Below are positions 16,634 through 24,355 of a stretch of 64,000 bases of DNA, piece by piece. The notes under the pieces were generated by a model that saw only the letters and a list, made by a program, of their open reading frames with translations, was not told where the DNA came from and made no database searches. The stretch spans positions 549,122-613,121 of the forward strand of contig NZ_LCZJ02000018.1 in assembly GCF_001012825.1 (NCBI RefSeq). Reading direction: 5' to 3'. Each line of letters starts with the position of its first letter. The stretch's first letter is position 1. The position numbers were made by a program, and so were the translations under genes. This stretch comes from Paenibacillus etheri. GTDB lineage: Bacteria; Bacillota; Bacilli; Paenibacillales; Paenibacillaceae.

Positions 16634-18442
16634 ATGAAACAAACTCGGCAATCCGGGGACCAGCAGCAGAGTCGTGAACAGCATTTTATATCGCTGCGCA
16701 TGATGTTTAAGGAGATGTTCTTGCACACAAGGACACAATGGGTCTTGCTTATGCTTGGTGCCGTCACAGTGATAGCCATTTCCATTCTTGAATTTATGAT
16801 CCCTCAGTTAACTAAAGAGATCATAGACCAGATTATCCCTGAAAAGAGGTATAACGCGCTACTAGAAACCGGAGGTCTTATACTGCTAGCTGCATTGCTG
16901 CTAGGGATATTTAACTTCAGTAGCAGTTATGTAATGACAATTGTTAGTCAGAAGGCAATTCTCCAGTTGCGAAACAAATTGCACAAACACACATTAAGTT
17001 TGGATTTGAAATTTTTTGACCGTAATCGGACCGGGGATCTTATGGCAAGGTTAACGAGTGATGTAAATCAACTACAGGAACTGGTTTCGGCCGATAGCCT
17101 GTCCCTCATAGCGGATGTCATAACCTTCGCTGCGATCGTGGGGTACTTATTATATACGGACTGGCAACTAGCATTAATTACACTAATTACCTTGCCTTTC
17201 CTATTTATAACCTCACGATATTTCAGCCAACGCATTAAGAGTGCCTACAGAGCGGTACGTCACATATCAGCTCAGATAAACAACTCACTTCAAGATACGT
17301 TGTCAGGCATACGGATGATCAAGTCTTTTGCAAGTGAAGATGCGGAAGCTAAACAGTTCGAGGCATTGAGCGAACAACATCGGATCGCCACAGTCTCTGC
17401 TTCACGGTTGTCGGCGACTTTCTCTCCAATTATCGATTGGCTGAATTATGTAGGTATGACGTCGGTGCTCCTGTTCGGAGCGTGGGAGGTAATGCATGGG
17501 AACATGTCCGTTGGTGATATCGTAGCTTACTTAGCTTACTTGCGTTTGTTGCAAGCGCCCATCCGCTCCTTTAGCAGAATGATTACCAAAGTGCAGCAAT
17601 CGGCAGCAGCATTCGAGCGCATTCAAGAAGTCTTAGCAACCGTTCCAGAGGTTTACGATAAGGAAGGAGCGATTGTTCTACCGCCAGTAAAAGGACAAAT
17701 TGTGTTTGATGATGTTGAGTTTGCTTATGAAGAAGGACATCCCATTCTACAAAACTTCCAATTGCGGCTTCCATGTAACCAAACTACGGCTTTGGTTGGT
17801 TCGTCAGGATCTGGAAAGTCAACGATTGCTTATTTGATTGCCCGTTTGTACGACGTTCAGCGAGGGGACATTTTTATTGACAGTTATCCGTTAACGGAAG
17901 TGACGGTGAAGTCGCTTCGTCAGCAGATGGGGATCGTATCTCAGGACGTAATCCTCCTCAATGGCACAATACGTGAGAATATTGCGTACGGTAGACCTCA
18001 GGCCACAGATGATGAGATTATAGCGGCCGCCCATGCCGCAAACGCCCATGAGTTTATTTCAGCTTTTCCAATGGGCTATGATACACCCATCGGCGAAAGA
18101 GGGGTCAAGCTTTCCGGAGGACAAAAGCAAAGATTATCAATAGCCAGAGCTTTCTTGACCAATCCTCGCATTCTTATTTTGGACGAAGCTACGGCTGCTC
18201 TGGATACCGAATCTGAACAACGTATTCAGCATGCGTTATCTGAGCTTCTTCCAGGTCGTACTTGTCTGGTTATCGCCCATCGTCTTTCAACGATCCAAAA
18301 TGCCGATCAAATTGTTGTATTGGAGCATGGAGAGATTGTGGAGCTGGGAAATCATGAAAACCTGCTCCGCCGGAATGGGCGATACAAGGAACTATACGAA
18401 ATGCAATTTCCAACGAAATCTAACTTCGAACAAATTTTATAA
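16634..18442 (+). CDS. ABC multidrug exporter, fused membrane and ATPase domains
   Basis: 602 residues. The N-terminal part has six transmembrane helices (~35-330) and the C-terminal part one nucleotide-binding domain: Walker A GSSGSGKST, Q-loop VSQDVILLNG, signature LSGGQKQR, Walker B ILILDEAT and H-loop IAHRLS. It works as a dimer (MsbA/BmrA-like half-transporter) and exports hydrophobic compounds. It is followed directly by an MFS pump gene and preceded by the MarR gene and its operator. The ribosome site is weak (GAAGG, long spacing). Confidence 0.92.
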   Translation: MKQTRQSGDQQQSREQHFISLRMMFKEMFLHTRTQWVLLMLGAVTVIAISILEFMIPQLTKEIIDQIIPEKRYNALLETGGLILLAALLLGIFNFSSSYVMTIVSQKAILQLRNKLHKHTLSLDLKFFDRNRTGDLMARLTSDVNQLQELVSADSLSLIADVITFAAIVGYLLYTDWQLALITLITLPFLFITSRYFSQRIKSAYRAVRHISAQINNSLQDTLSGIRMIKSFASEDAEAKQFEALSEQHRIATVSASRLSATFSPIIDWLNYVGMTSVLLFGAWEVMHGNMSVGDIVAYLAYLRLLQAPIRSFSRMITKVQQSAAAFERIQEVLATVPEVYDKEGAIVLPPVKGQIVFDDVEFAYEEGHPILQNFQLRLPCNQTTALVGSSGSGKSTIAYLIARLYDVQRGDIFIDSYPLTEVTVKSLRQQMGIVSQDVILLNGTIRENIAYGRPQATDDEIIAAAHAANAHEFISAFPMGYDTPIGERGVKLSGGQKQRLSIARAFLTNPRILILDEATAALDTESEQRIQHALSELLPGRTCLVIAHRLSTIQNADQIVVLEHGEIVELGNHENLLRRNGRYKELYEMQFPTKSNFEQIL

Positions 18443-18454
18443 TTGAGGTGTAAT

Positions 18455-19663
18455 ATGAACAATCCAATCAATGCTACGGATGCAACTAGAAATTATCCAC
18501 TTATGACCATCATTCTTTGCTGGACCGGCCTTGTTGTCATGTCCAGTTTATACGTAACGATTCCGCTAATTACATTGTTTTCACAGCTTTTTGAAATTTC
18601 CACAACGAATGCTGCCGCTGCGGGAAGTGCTTTTTCGATAGGCTTTGCCATTGGTTGTTTAATCTATGGCGCGCTGTCTGATAAATACGGACGGAAGACT
18701 GTTATATTTGCAGGGCTTCTTTTCCTGGCATTGATCTCATTAATTCTGGGAACCGTTCACAGCTTTGCATGGATTTTGGTTTTAAGAGGACTACAGGGAG
18801 CAGCAGCAGCAACCTTCTCTCCAGTAGCGCTTGCCTATGCGGTGGAGATGTATCCAGCGGAAAAACGGGTAACTACCATTGGTTTTATCAGTACAGGATT
18901 TCTGATTGCAGGTATTGTTGGTCAAGTGGTTAGTAGTATGCTCAGTGAGCATTATGGCTGGAACGCTATTTTTTATATTCTTGCCGTTGTTTATGCGGTG
19001 ACCGCCATATTAGTGTTCTTCTTCCTTCCAAAAGGAGGTATCCAGCAGGCACACGCCAATATCTGGGAGCCGATTAAGCAAATTGGCAAAGTGTTTGTAC
19101 AAAAACAATTGGTGTTATGTTATCTGGTGGCATTCGTTCTGCTTATGTCTTTTGTAAGCATGTATACAGTACTGGGTAACTATCTAAGCTCAGCTCCATA
19201 TGAGCTAAGCAAGCAAGAAATTCTTTCTGTCCGTTTTATCGGCATATTAGGCATGCTCGTTTCTCCATTCGCGGGAAGAATATCCAAGCGTGTCGGCGTA
19301 GGTATAACGCTTCGCGGTGGATTGTTGCTAGCGATTATTGGTTTGGCGTCTATGGGGATGATTTCTAATCTGCCACTTCTTATTGTGATGAGCATCCTTT
19401 TTGTGGGGGGGATCGCACTAGCCGTTCCTTCACTTGTTTCGCTTGTTGGGCAATTGGGCGGTAAGATGCGCGGGATAGCTGTATCCGTATATACTTTTAT
19501 ATTGTTTACCGGCACAAGCTTTGGTCCGATTATCTCGCTTCAATTGATGAATCATGCAAGTTATTTAATTACGTTTCTTCTATTGGCATGTATTCTGTGC
19601 ATTGGATTGCTAGCAGCATGTCTTATTCATCATGAGGAGGCAGGGGAGTTAAAGAGCCAGTAA
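18455..19663 (+). CDS. MFS transporter, DHA1-type
   Basis: 402 residues from ATG 18455 (GAGGTG 6 nt upstream; the earlier TTG 18443 lies inside the ribosome site). About 12 hydrophobic segments. Motif A appears as GALSDKYGRKT, and RGLQGAAAATFSP follows in helix 4. Its position 12 bp after the ABC exporter indicates one operon, so it is probably a drug or metabolite efflux pump under the same MarR control. Substrate unknown. Confidence 0.85.
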   Translation: MNNPINATDATRNYPLMTIILCWTGLVVMSSLYVTIPLITLFSQLFEISTTNAAAAGSAFSIGFAIGCLIYGALSDKYGRKTVIFAGLLFLALISLILGTVHSFAWILVLRGLQGAAAATFSPVALAYAVEMYPAEKRVTTIGFISTGFLIAGIVGQVVSSMLSEHYGWNAIFYILAVVYAVTAILVFFFLPKGGIQQAHANIWEPIKQIGKVFVQKQLVLCYLVAFVLLMSFVSMYTVLGNYLSSAPYELSKQEILSVRFIGILGMLVSPFAGRISKRVGVGITLRGGLLLAIIGLASMGMISNLPLLIVMSILFVGGIALAVPSLVSLVGQLGGKMRGIAVSVYTFILFTGTSFGPIISLQLMNHASYLITFLLLACILCIGLLAACLIHHEEAGELKSQ

Positions 19664-19757
19664 ATTTGTGATCAATAAACAAAAAACGATGAAATGACAT
19701 CATAACGATTGTTTACTCTTAAGTCACGTGGGACCCGCAATGTAGTCTGGAGAAGCT

Positions 19758-19789
19758 CATGTCCAAATAGACATGGGTTTTTCTTTTTA
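19758..19789 (+). terminator. Terminator of the efflux operon
   Basis: CATGTC-CAAATA-GACATG followed by GGTTTTTCTTTTT. Confidence 0.75.
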
Positions 19790-19882
19790 TTGTAGAGTAT
19801 ATCTATTGGGTATAGCTATTTATTGACCCACACGTACCTCTCATTGATGAGATGTTCCCGTAAATCAATTTTAAAATGCTTT

Positions 19883-19909
19883 CGCCATTGAATTGGCGGA
19901 GGCTTTTTG
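19883..19909 (+). terminator. Second terminator-like hairpin
   Basis: CGCCA, 6-nt loop, TGGCG, then GAGGCTTTTTG. The gap 19664-20050 holds this, the previous terminator and the attC-like element that opens the cassette array; I see no gene in it. Confidence 0.5.
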
Positions 19910-19975
19910 TTTGAAAGTAAAAGATTATCGTTCGTCATATTTTTCCATTTCATTGTATAATAAGAGCATAGTCTA

Positions 19976-20056
19976 TAGGTACAATTTGATTCTCGGTAGT
20001 TCGTTTAATCGATTGTACTGCTTATATTTACGAACTTCGTGAATATTACGTTATGC
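19976..20056 (+). repeat. Left boundary of cassette array: degenerate attC or attI-like site
   Basis: The right half is CGTGAATAT-TAC-GTTATGC (R' box GTTATGC at 20050-20056), very like the right halves of the attC sites downstream. A 7-bp hairpin AGTTCGT/ACGAACT (19998-20004, 20030-20036) lies inside, and GATTCTCG upstream partly complements CGTGAATA. The left core box (TAGGTAC) is degenerate, so it may be an eroded attC or an attI-like entry site. Confidence 0.5.
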
Positions 20057-20101
20057 GCAATACCCTAAGGTCACAAAAACCGTCAGAGGACGTGGAAACA
20101 T

Positions 20102-20626
20102 ATGGAAAATTTAAGATTAGTAAAGCCTCAAATAGAGCTTAAAAATGAGTATTTATCATTTTATCAAGAGTGGAAAGAATCTGGTGAGGATATGGTTCCT
20201 TGGGTCATAAGTATGGATCCAAGTGATTATCACGGGATGTTGAAGTCACTGTCTAATAATGAGGAGGCTGTTGGTTTACCTGAAGGTTGGGTCTCAGATT
20301 CAACGTTTTGGTTGGTCGATAAACATAATAGAGTATTAGGTGCGGTTAATATTAGACATCAATTAACCGAACATTTGTATAATGCTGGTGGGCATATAGG
20401 TTATGGTATCCGACCGTCAGAGAGATTAAAAGGCTACGCGACAAAACTATTGGAAATATCCTTGGTTGAGGCCAAGAAACTGGGAATAAAAGATGTATTA
20501 GTTGTCTGTGATGCTTGTAATGTAGGATCGGAAAGTACCATTATTAAGAACGGTGGGAAGTCCGATACAGATTACATAGAAGAAGATGGAAACGTAGTTA
20601 AGAGATATTGGATTAAGAATACTTGA
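20102..20626 (+). CDS. GNAT-family N-acetyltransferase (cassette 1)
   Basis: 174 residues. The acetyl-CoA binding motif A is seen as IGYGIRPSERLKGYAT, followed by LLEISLVEAKKLGIKDVLVVCDACNVGS, which matches the predicted acetyltransferases of the COG3981 type. It would acetylate an amino group of an unknown acceptor in the cytoplasm. A GAGGACGTGGAA ribosome site precedes the ATG. The gene sits alone between attC-type palindromes, 45 bp after the cassette start and 26 bp before its attC. Acetyltransferases are common in integron cassettes, but no antibiotic substrate can be inferred. Confidence 0.82.
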   Translation: MENLRLVKPQIELKNEYLSFYQEWKESGEDMVPWVISMDPSDYHGMLKSLSNNEEAVGLPEGWVSDSTFWLVDKHNRVLGAVNIRHQLTEHLYNAGGHIGYGIRPSERLKGYATKLLEISLVEAKKLGIKDVLVVCDACNVGSESTIIKNGGKSDTDYIEEDGNVVKRYWIKNT

Positions 20627-20652
20627 AATTAATACGAAGAAGAGGGTACAAC

Positions 20653-20813
20653 GCATAACAACGTATCTACGCTGCTGGCCGTTCGGCCCTTGGTCTGCAA
20701 GAGGCGTTTCGAAGAAGCGACACAGCAGACAACCCTGCGAGGCTAAGTCTGTTGGACCCGGTCGCTGACGCTTCCTTAAGCCTCTCGGGTTCGTAGATAC
20801 AAGAACGTTAGAT
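20653..20813 (+). repeat. attC site of cassette 1 (161 bp)
   Basis: R'' GCATAAC (20653-20659), L'' GTATCTACG, a long imperfectly paired centre, L' CGTAGATAC (exact complement of L''), spacer AAGAAC, and R' GTTAGAT (20807-20813, full match to GTTRRRY). GCATAAC complements the cassette's first bases GTTATGC at 20050-20056. The centre holds GGTCTGC/GCAGAC and GAGGCT/AGCCTC pairs. Confidence 0.75.
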
Positions 20814-20850
20814 GAAATCAACCAACTACAAATATTAAGGAGATTAGGAA

Positions 20851-21426
20851 ATGGAAGATAACAGTTTGGATTGTGGTTTAACAATAAGTAATATGTCCCA
20901 TGAATTATTCAATGATGCTTTATATTATAAAGAACAATCTGAAAGTTTCACGGATTTCTTTATTCAATGGAGATATAAGAGATCAGCTATTATAAGTTTC
21001 TGTGCCTCAGCAGAAGCATGGATGAGTTCTTTAATCAAATGTAATTTAAAGGATAAAACTATAAGTTCAAGAGAGCAAGAAGTATTAGACTTTATTAATG
21101 ATCATAATGCAAATATGCCAATTGGGTATAGCAATGTAAGACGAAAACTTTATAATTTTATCCCAGCAGCAATAACTGGTTCTACAATAAATTGGACTAC
21201 TGACCCTAATGAGATTTTCGAAAGATATATAGATCTGAGTAACATGCGAAATAATATAGTTCACTATGCTACAAGAAATGGCAGTGTAATAAGAAGTAAT
21301 GAATTTTCAGAGTTGCTAGATCAAGCAGCACAGATTGTTGAAGATCTCTTTAATGAGTATGATATTTTGGGGAGCAAGGTCAAAACTCCATCTTGGTTCA
21401 AAGAACGTAATTCTAAAGAAATTTAA
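20851..21426 (+). CDS. HEPN-like protein of unknown role (cassette 2)
   Basis: 191 residues, predicted all-alpha, no signal peptide. It has R133-N-N-I-V-H138, the R-x4-H signature that forms the RNase centre in HEPN domains, in a helix following an acidic region (FERYIDLSNM). An upstream hydrophobic helix (SAIISFCASAEAWMSSLI) fits the HEPN core. HEPN proteins include toxins of toxin-antitoxin modules and defence nucleases, but some are inactive, and no antitoxin gene is visible in this cassette. AAGGAG precedes the ATG. Family call is by motif and should be treated as tentative. Confidence 0.6.
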   Translation: MEDNSLDCGLTISNMSHELFNDALYYKEQSESFTDFFIQWRYKRSAIISFCASAEAWMSSLIKCNLKDKTISSREQEVLDFINDHNANMPIGYSNVRRKLYNFIPAAITGSTINWTTDPNEIFERYIDLSNMRNNIVHYATRNGSVIRSNEFSELLDQAAQIVEDLFNEYDILGSKVKTPSWFKERNSKEI

Positions 21427-21461
21427 GAACAGGTTGGAATATTCAAAGAAGGGCAGACATC

Positions 21462-21583
21462 ATCTAACATAATATTCAAGCATCGGCTCCGTTGGAGCCT
21501 GGGTCTGCTGGAAGGATTTCGATGAGGCAATTCAGCAGACACACCCAGCATACGCTGAGGTCGTGAATACAGGAACGTTATCG
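21462..21583 (+). repeat. attC site of cassette 2 (122 bp)
   Basis: R'' ATCTAAC (21462-21468) is the complement of the cassette's start GTTAGAT at 20807-20813. L'' ATATTCA pairs with L' TGAATAC, a long stem TGGGTCTGCTG/CAGCAGAC-A-CACCCA forms the arm, spacer AGGAAC follows L', and R' is GTTATCG (21577-21583). GGCTCC/GGAGCC forms a side hairpin. Confidence 0.78.
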
Positions 21584-21700
21584 GAAAGATAAGGCAAAGA
21601 CCAACACGTTCTGAGCGGATTTTGAAAGAATTATAATAAAAGAATATGCCATATAATATCTGTAAAATGTAGCTAAACTGGAATTTTTGGGGGGATTAAA

Positions 21701-22357
21701 ATAGAAGAATTAAAACCAAACGAAAAAGAGAAAGAAGTATTATCATTATTTTATAATAGATTCTATGATTTATATGAAGAAGTTGTAAATGATGATTTTA
21801 TTAATAAGGATGCTAAAATAAGATTTTGTAAACTAAGAGAATCATTTTCGATATATAAAGAATTATTGAGTTATGAGCCGATTAAAGAATATATTAATTG
21901 GATGAAAAAAGGTGGACGACCTCATTTTGAAGGGATAATTGCGGATGATTTGTTTAGTTTTATAAGAAATTTATTATTACATTTTCCTATTTTTGATACA
22001 TGGGATGAAGTTTATATAAATAAAAACTTAGCCACGTGGAGTAAAGTGGGACAAATAGATAAATTTCTAACTAAAGGTATTGAAGGGAAATTTGATGGTA
22101 AAGGTACGGTGAAATATAGGATATGGGAAGAAAAAAAGAAAAAAATGACATATTTTTGTATTGATTTTCCCGAGAAATATGATAATACAAATATTTACTT
22201 AAAGGATATAATATCTGAAGAAGTTGGAATGAAATTTTGTATGGCATTAATGAGAGCGATATTAGATACTCAGGTAGAGGATTCAGAAGTACCAGATATA
22301 AAAATAATGTCTCAAGTATATTTACCAATAAAACAAATAGTATTTGAAACTGCATAA
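21701..22357 (+). CDS. Unknown AT-rich gene without a standard start codon (cassette 3)
   Basis: The frame is open from 21677 and codes continuously to 22357, but it has no ATG or GTG near its beginning; the first TTG is at 21866, far inside. GGGGGG (21689-21694) lies 6 nt before an ATA codon at 21701 and just before an ATT at 21695, so initiation at ATA or ATT is likely, giving about 218 residues. The protein is charged, with a helical, Lys/Glu-rich start; WMKKGGRPHFEGI and HFPIFDTWDEVYINKNL are its most distinctive parts. No family recognised. Base composition is much more AT-rich than the neighbours, as is common for acquired cassettes. Confidence 0.5.
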   Translation: MEELKPNEKEKEVLSLFYNRFYDLYEEVVNDDFINKDAKIRFCKLRESFSIYKELLSYEPIKEYINWMKKGGRPHFEGIIADDLFSFIRNLLLHFPIFDTWDEVYINKNLATWSKVGQIDKFLTKGIEGKFDGKGTVKYRIWEEKKKKMTYFCIDFPEKYDNTNIYLKDIISEEVGMKFCMALMRAILDTQVEDSEVPDIKIMSQVYLPIKQIVFETA

Positions 22358-22519
22358 ATTCCAATATATCAGTGAGATTATGAGTGCAATGGGTATTTTG
22401 AAAAATGATAATTCAAGCTCGTATTATCCATGTTATGCAAATAGATTATAGGTATGTAGATAGGCGAACTTTAAGACTCTAACGTATAGTCCTACTCAAA
22501 CTTGGGGGCCTCATCCATC

Positions 22520-22622
22520 CGATAACAATGCACGTTAAAAATTTAGTGATAAAAGACTGATTACATCAAAGTCGGGTAAATAATCAATACAATCCCGTCA
22601 AGGGATTAATACTACGTTAGTG
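22520..22622 (+). repeat. attC site of cassette 3 (103 bp)
   Basis: R'' CGATAAC (22520-22526) complements this cassette's start GTTATCG at 21577-21583, and the match extends two bases to TCCGATAAC. The right end is ATTAATAC-TAC-GTTAGTG (22616-22622). Arm pairing is weaker than in the other two; CGGG/CCCG and GACT/AGTC pairs are visible inside. Confidence 0.55.
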
Positions 22623-22642
22623 TTTGGAGGTTTTCCAGAGGA

Positions 22643-23473
22643 ATGAATATAACTACACAATTAATTAGACCTTTCCCTTCTTATGAAGAAGTATTTTATG
22701 AAGATCTTGAAAATCACCGAAAGCATTTTTTACCTATTTGTTCAATCAATCTGCAATGTATCTATCCTGATCAGGATGAGTGGTTACATATTGTATCTGT
22801 AAAAGAAATACATGAAGGGTGCGTAGGAGAGAATACTCAGCAATTCCATACATTATTTACTAAAGAAGATATGGTAGGCTTTAATGTTATTGATGGAAAA
22901 TACAAATTTGAGGCAGACTGGAATTACTTTATCCTCAATCAAAAACAGCAGTTGGAAGAGACCCGTGAGAATTTGAAAGCTGACGGAGACAAAAAGCATT
23001 TGAGAATGCTAAGGGATTTAGCGGAATTGAATGACTTGGAGAAAGCCTATTTATTGAATGAAAAGGATTATCAAATCCGAAAGGAATTCTTTCATCAAAA
23101 TAACATGATCTATCCTTATTCCAGTTTTGGTAAAGATTTAGTATCAACAGAAGCATTATATCGTGATTTTGAAGAAAAACAGTCTAGTGGTTGGGGACTT
23201 GAGTTTCCTGAAGTAAATGGTATTTTAGATGATGTAGCGTTCATGTCTGATAAGGCTCAGGAGTTTATGAAGGAAGAGGATGAGTCCGTAGAAGACATGC
23301 TCAAGTTCGAACAGACAAATCTCAGCAATGTTCCTAAAAATATGAATGGCGAAGTGTTTACATATGTTGGCTCATTGACTGGTTATTATTTTCAAGCGTA
23401 TGGAGCCGATTGTGCGTATTTATTTTATGACAAGGATTTAGGAAAAGCTGTAATGTGTTTTGAATATACTTGA
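22643..23473 (+). CDS. Protein of unknown function upstream of a SUKH gene
   Basis: 276 residues, soluble, acidic, with a long helical middle (QKQQLEETRENLKADGDKK) and a compact C-terminus (YVGSLTGYYFQAYGADCAYLFYD). I do not recognise the family. The gene starts 26 bp after the last attC-like R' box, which would be the start of a fourth cassette, and it is followed 43 bp later by a SUKH-type gene. Linkage to SUKH suggests a role in toxin-immunity clusters, but this is inference only. Confidence 0.5.
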   Translation: MNITTQLIRPFPSYEEVFYEDLENHRKHFLPICSINLQCIYPDQDEWLHIVSVKEIHEGCVGENTQQFHTLFTKEDMVGFNVIDGKYKFEADWNYFILNQKQQLEETRENLKADGDKKHLRMLRDLAELNDLEKAYLLNEKDYQIRKEFFHQNNMIYPYSSFGKDLVSTEALYRDFEEKQSSGWGLEFPEVNGILDDVAFMSDKAQEFMKEEDESVEDMLKFEQTNLSNVPKNMNGEVFTYVGSLTGYYFQAYGADCAYLFYDKDLGKAVMCFEYT

Positions 23474-23516
23474 TTCGAGATTTAGAAAAAAACAGATATT
23501 CATGGGAGACTTTATA

Positions 23517-24047
23517 ATGTGGGTTAATGTCTTTGAAGATGTGTTCGAAAAAAATCAAGGAGCAGGCCATGATGAAGTAACGGATTTTCTAAAGACGTGG
23601 AATGTCCAATTGTCTGAGCTAGAGATTCAGGAAATGAAGAACAGACAGGTACAATATAATCAATACATAACATTTGATCCATCTCTCTGGGATTTTCCAC
23701 AGAGGCAGCTTCCTTGTAGTTATATTGAATTCATACAATACTCAAATGGTGGAGAATTTCAAACGGGAGATCGATATTTTCAATATTTTAGTATAAAAGA
23801 GTTTAGAGAGTATAATCTAGCATATGAATTTCCTGAGTATATGCAGCTTGCTGTTTCCTTTGGTATGGATGGTTGTGGTAATCATTATATTTTTGATATG
23901 AGAGAAGATATGAAAAACAACGAATATCCAATCCTTGTAGCTCATTCAGGATATTTAGACTACGAAGGCAGTGTAAAAGTAGCTGATTCTTTTTTGGAAC
24001 TCTGTAAGGGTAGAACGTCAATGGATGATGAAATGGATAAATGTTGA
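23517..24047 (+). CDS. SMI1/KNR4 (SUKH) family protein
   Basis: 176 residues from ATG 23517, chosen because GGGAGA (23504-23509) is 7 nt upstream; the frame also runs back to a TTG overlapping the previous gene. It shows the SUKH pattern: FPQRQLPCSYIEFIQYSNGG near the start, then YFQYFSIKEF, and AVSFGMDGCGNHYIFDM near the C-terminus. Members are commonly immunity proteins against polymorphic nuclease toxins. No toxin gene is recognisable next to it, so it may be an orphan immunity gene. Confidence 0.78.
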   Translation: MWVNVFEDVFEKNQGAGHDEVTDFLKTWNVQLSELEIQEMKNRQVQYNQYITFDPSLWDFPQRQLPCSYIEFIQYSNGGEFQTGDRYFQYFSIKEFREYNLAYEFPEYMQLAVSFGMDGCGNHYIFDMREDMKNNEYPILVAHSGYLDYEGSVKVADSFLELCKGRTSMDDEMDKC

Positions 24048-24156
24048 ACCATATTTCCTAAGCCTCAGTCCGGAGCAAATTGTAGGGATAGAGATTACAG
24101 CGGAGTCGTTTATATAGGAACAGATCGTAACTTGGGAAAGGCAAAGCCCTTAAATG

Positions 24157-24229
24157 GACTAACTATTCATTTCAGAGAGTGCAGTGGATGAGTGATGAAG
24201 TATTGTTTTGCTTGTGGAACGTGTTACAA
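24157..24229 (+). repeat. Possible eroded attC after the SUKH gene
   Basis: GACTAAC followed by TATTCATTTCA resembles the left half of the attC sites. It matches six of the seven bases expected for a fourth cassette starting G|TTAGTG (22616). The right half (GGAACGTGTTAC) is a poor match and pairing is partial. Confidence 0.2.
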
Positions 24230-24355
24230 AGCAGTTATATCGTGAGCAAGCTGCAGCCTACTAGATTGGAAGTTTGTCATGAAAGCTCTAAGCAAACTTC
24301 TTGATATAATAGCAGTCACATAAATCTATACATGCTGTATAGGGAGGGTTTTAAA

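Larger units (their letters stand above)
20051..22616 (+). mobile_element. Integron-type gene cassette array (three cassettes, no integrase seen)
   Basis: Three consecutive modules, each beginning after the G of a GTT triplet and ending in a long palindrome with attC layout. In integrons the left core box R'' of a cassette's attC is the complement of that cassette's own first bases. Here this holds for all three: cassette 1 starts G|TTATGC and its R'' is GCATAAC; cassette 2 starts G|TTAGAT, R'' ATCTAAC; cassette 3 starts G|TTATCG, R'' CGATAAC. The complementarity extends one or two bases further in each. All genes face the same way, with stop-to-attC distances of about 26, 35 and 160 bp. No integrase gene lies in the window, so it would be a CALIN-type cluster or part of a larger array. 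Confidence 0.75.

Noticed and set aside
22476-22540. CTCTAAC and GTTAAAA near attC3 as an extra tiny attC
   Set aside because: CTCTAAC does not complement any cassette start nearby, and the pair would enclose too little sequence; CGATAAC fits the rule exactly.
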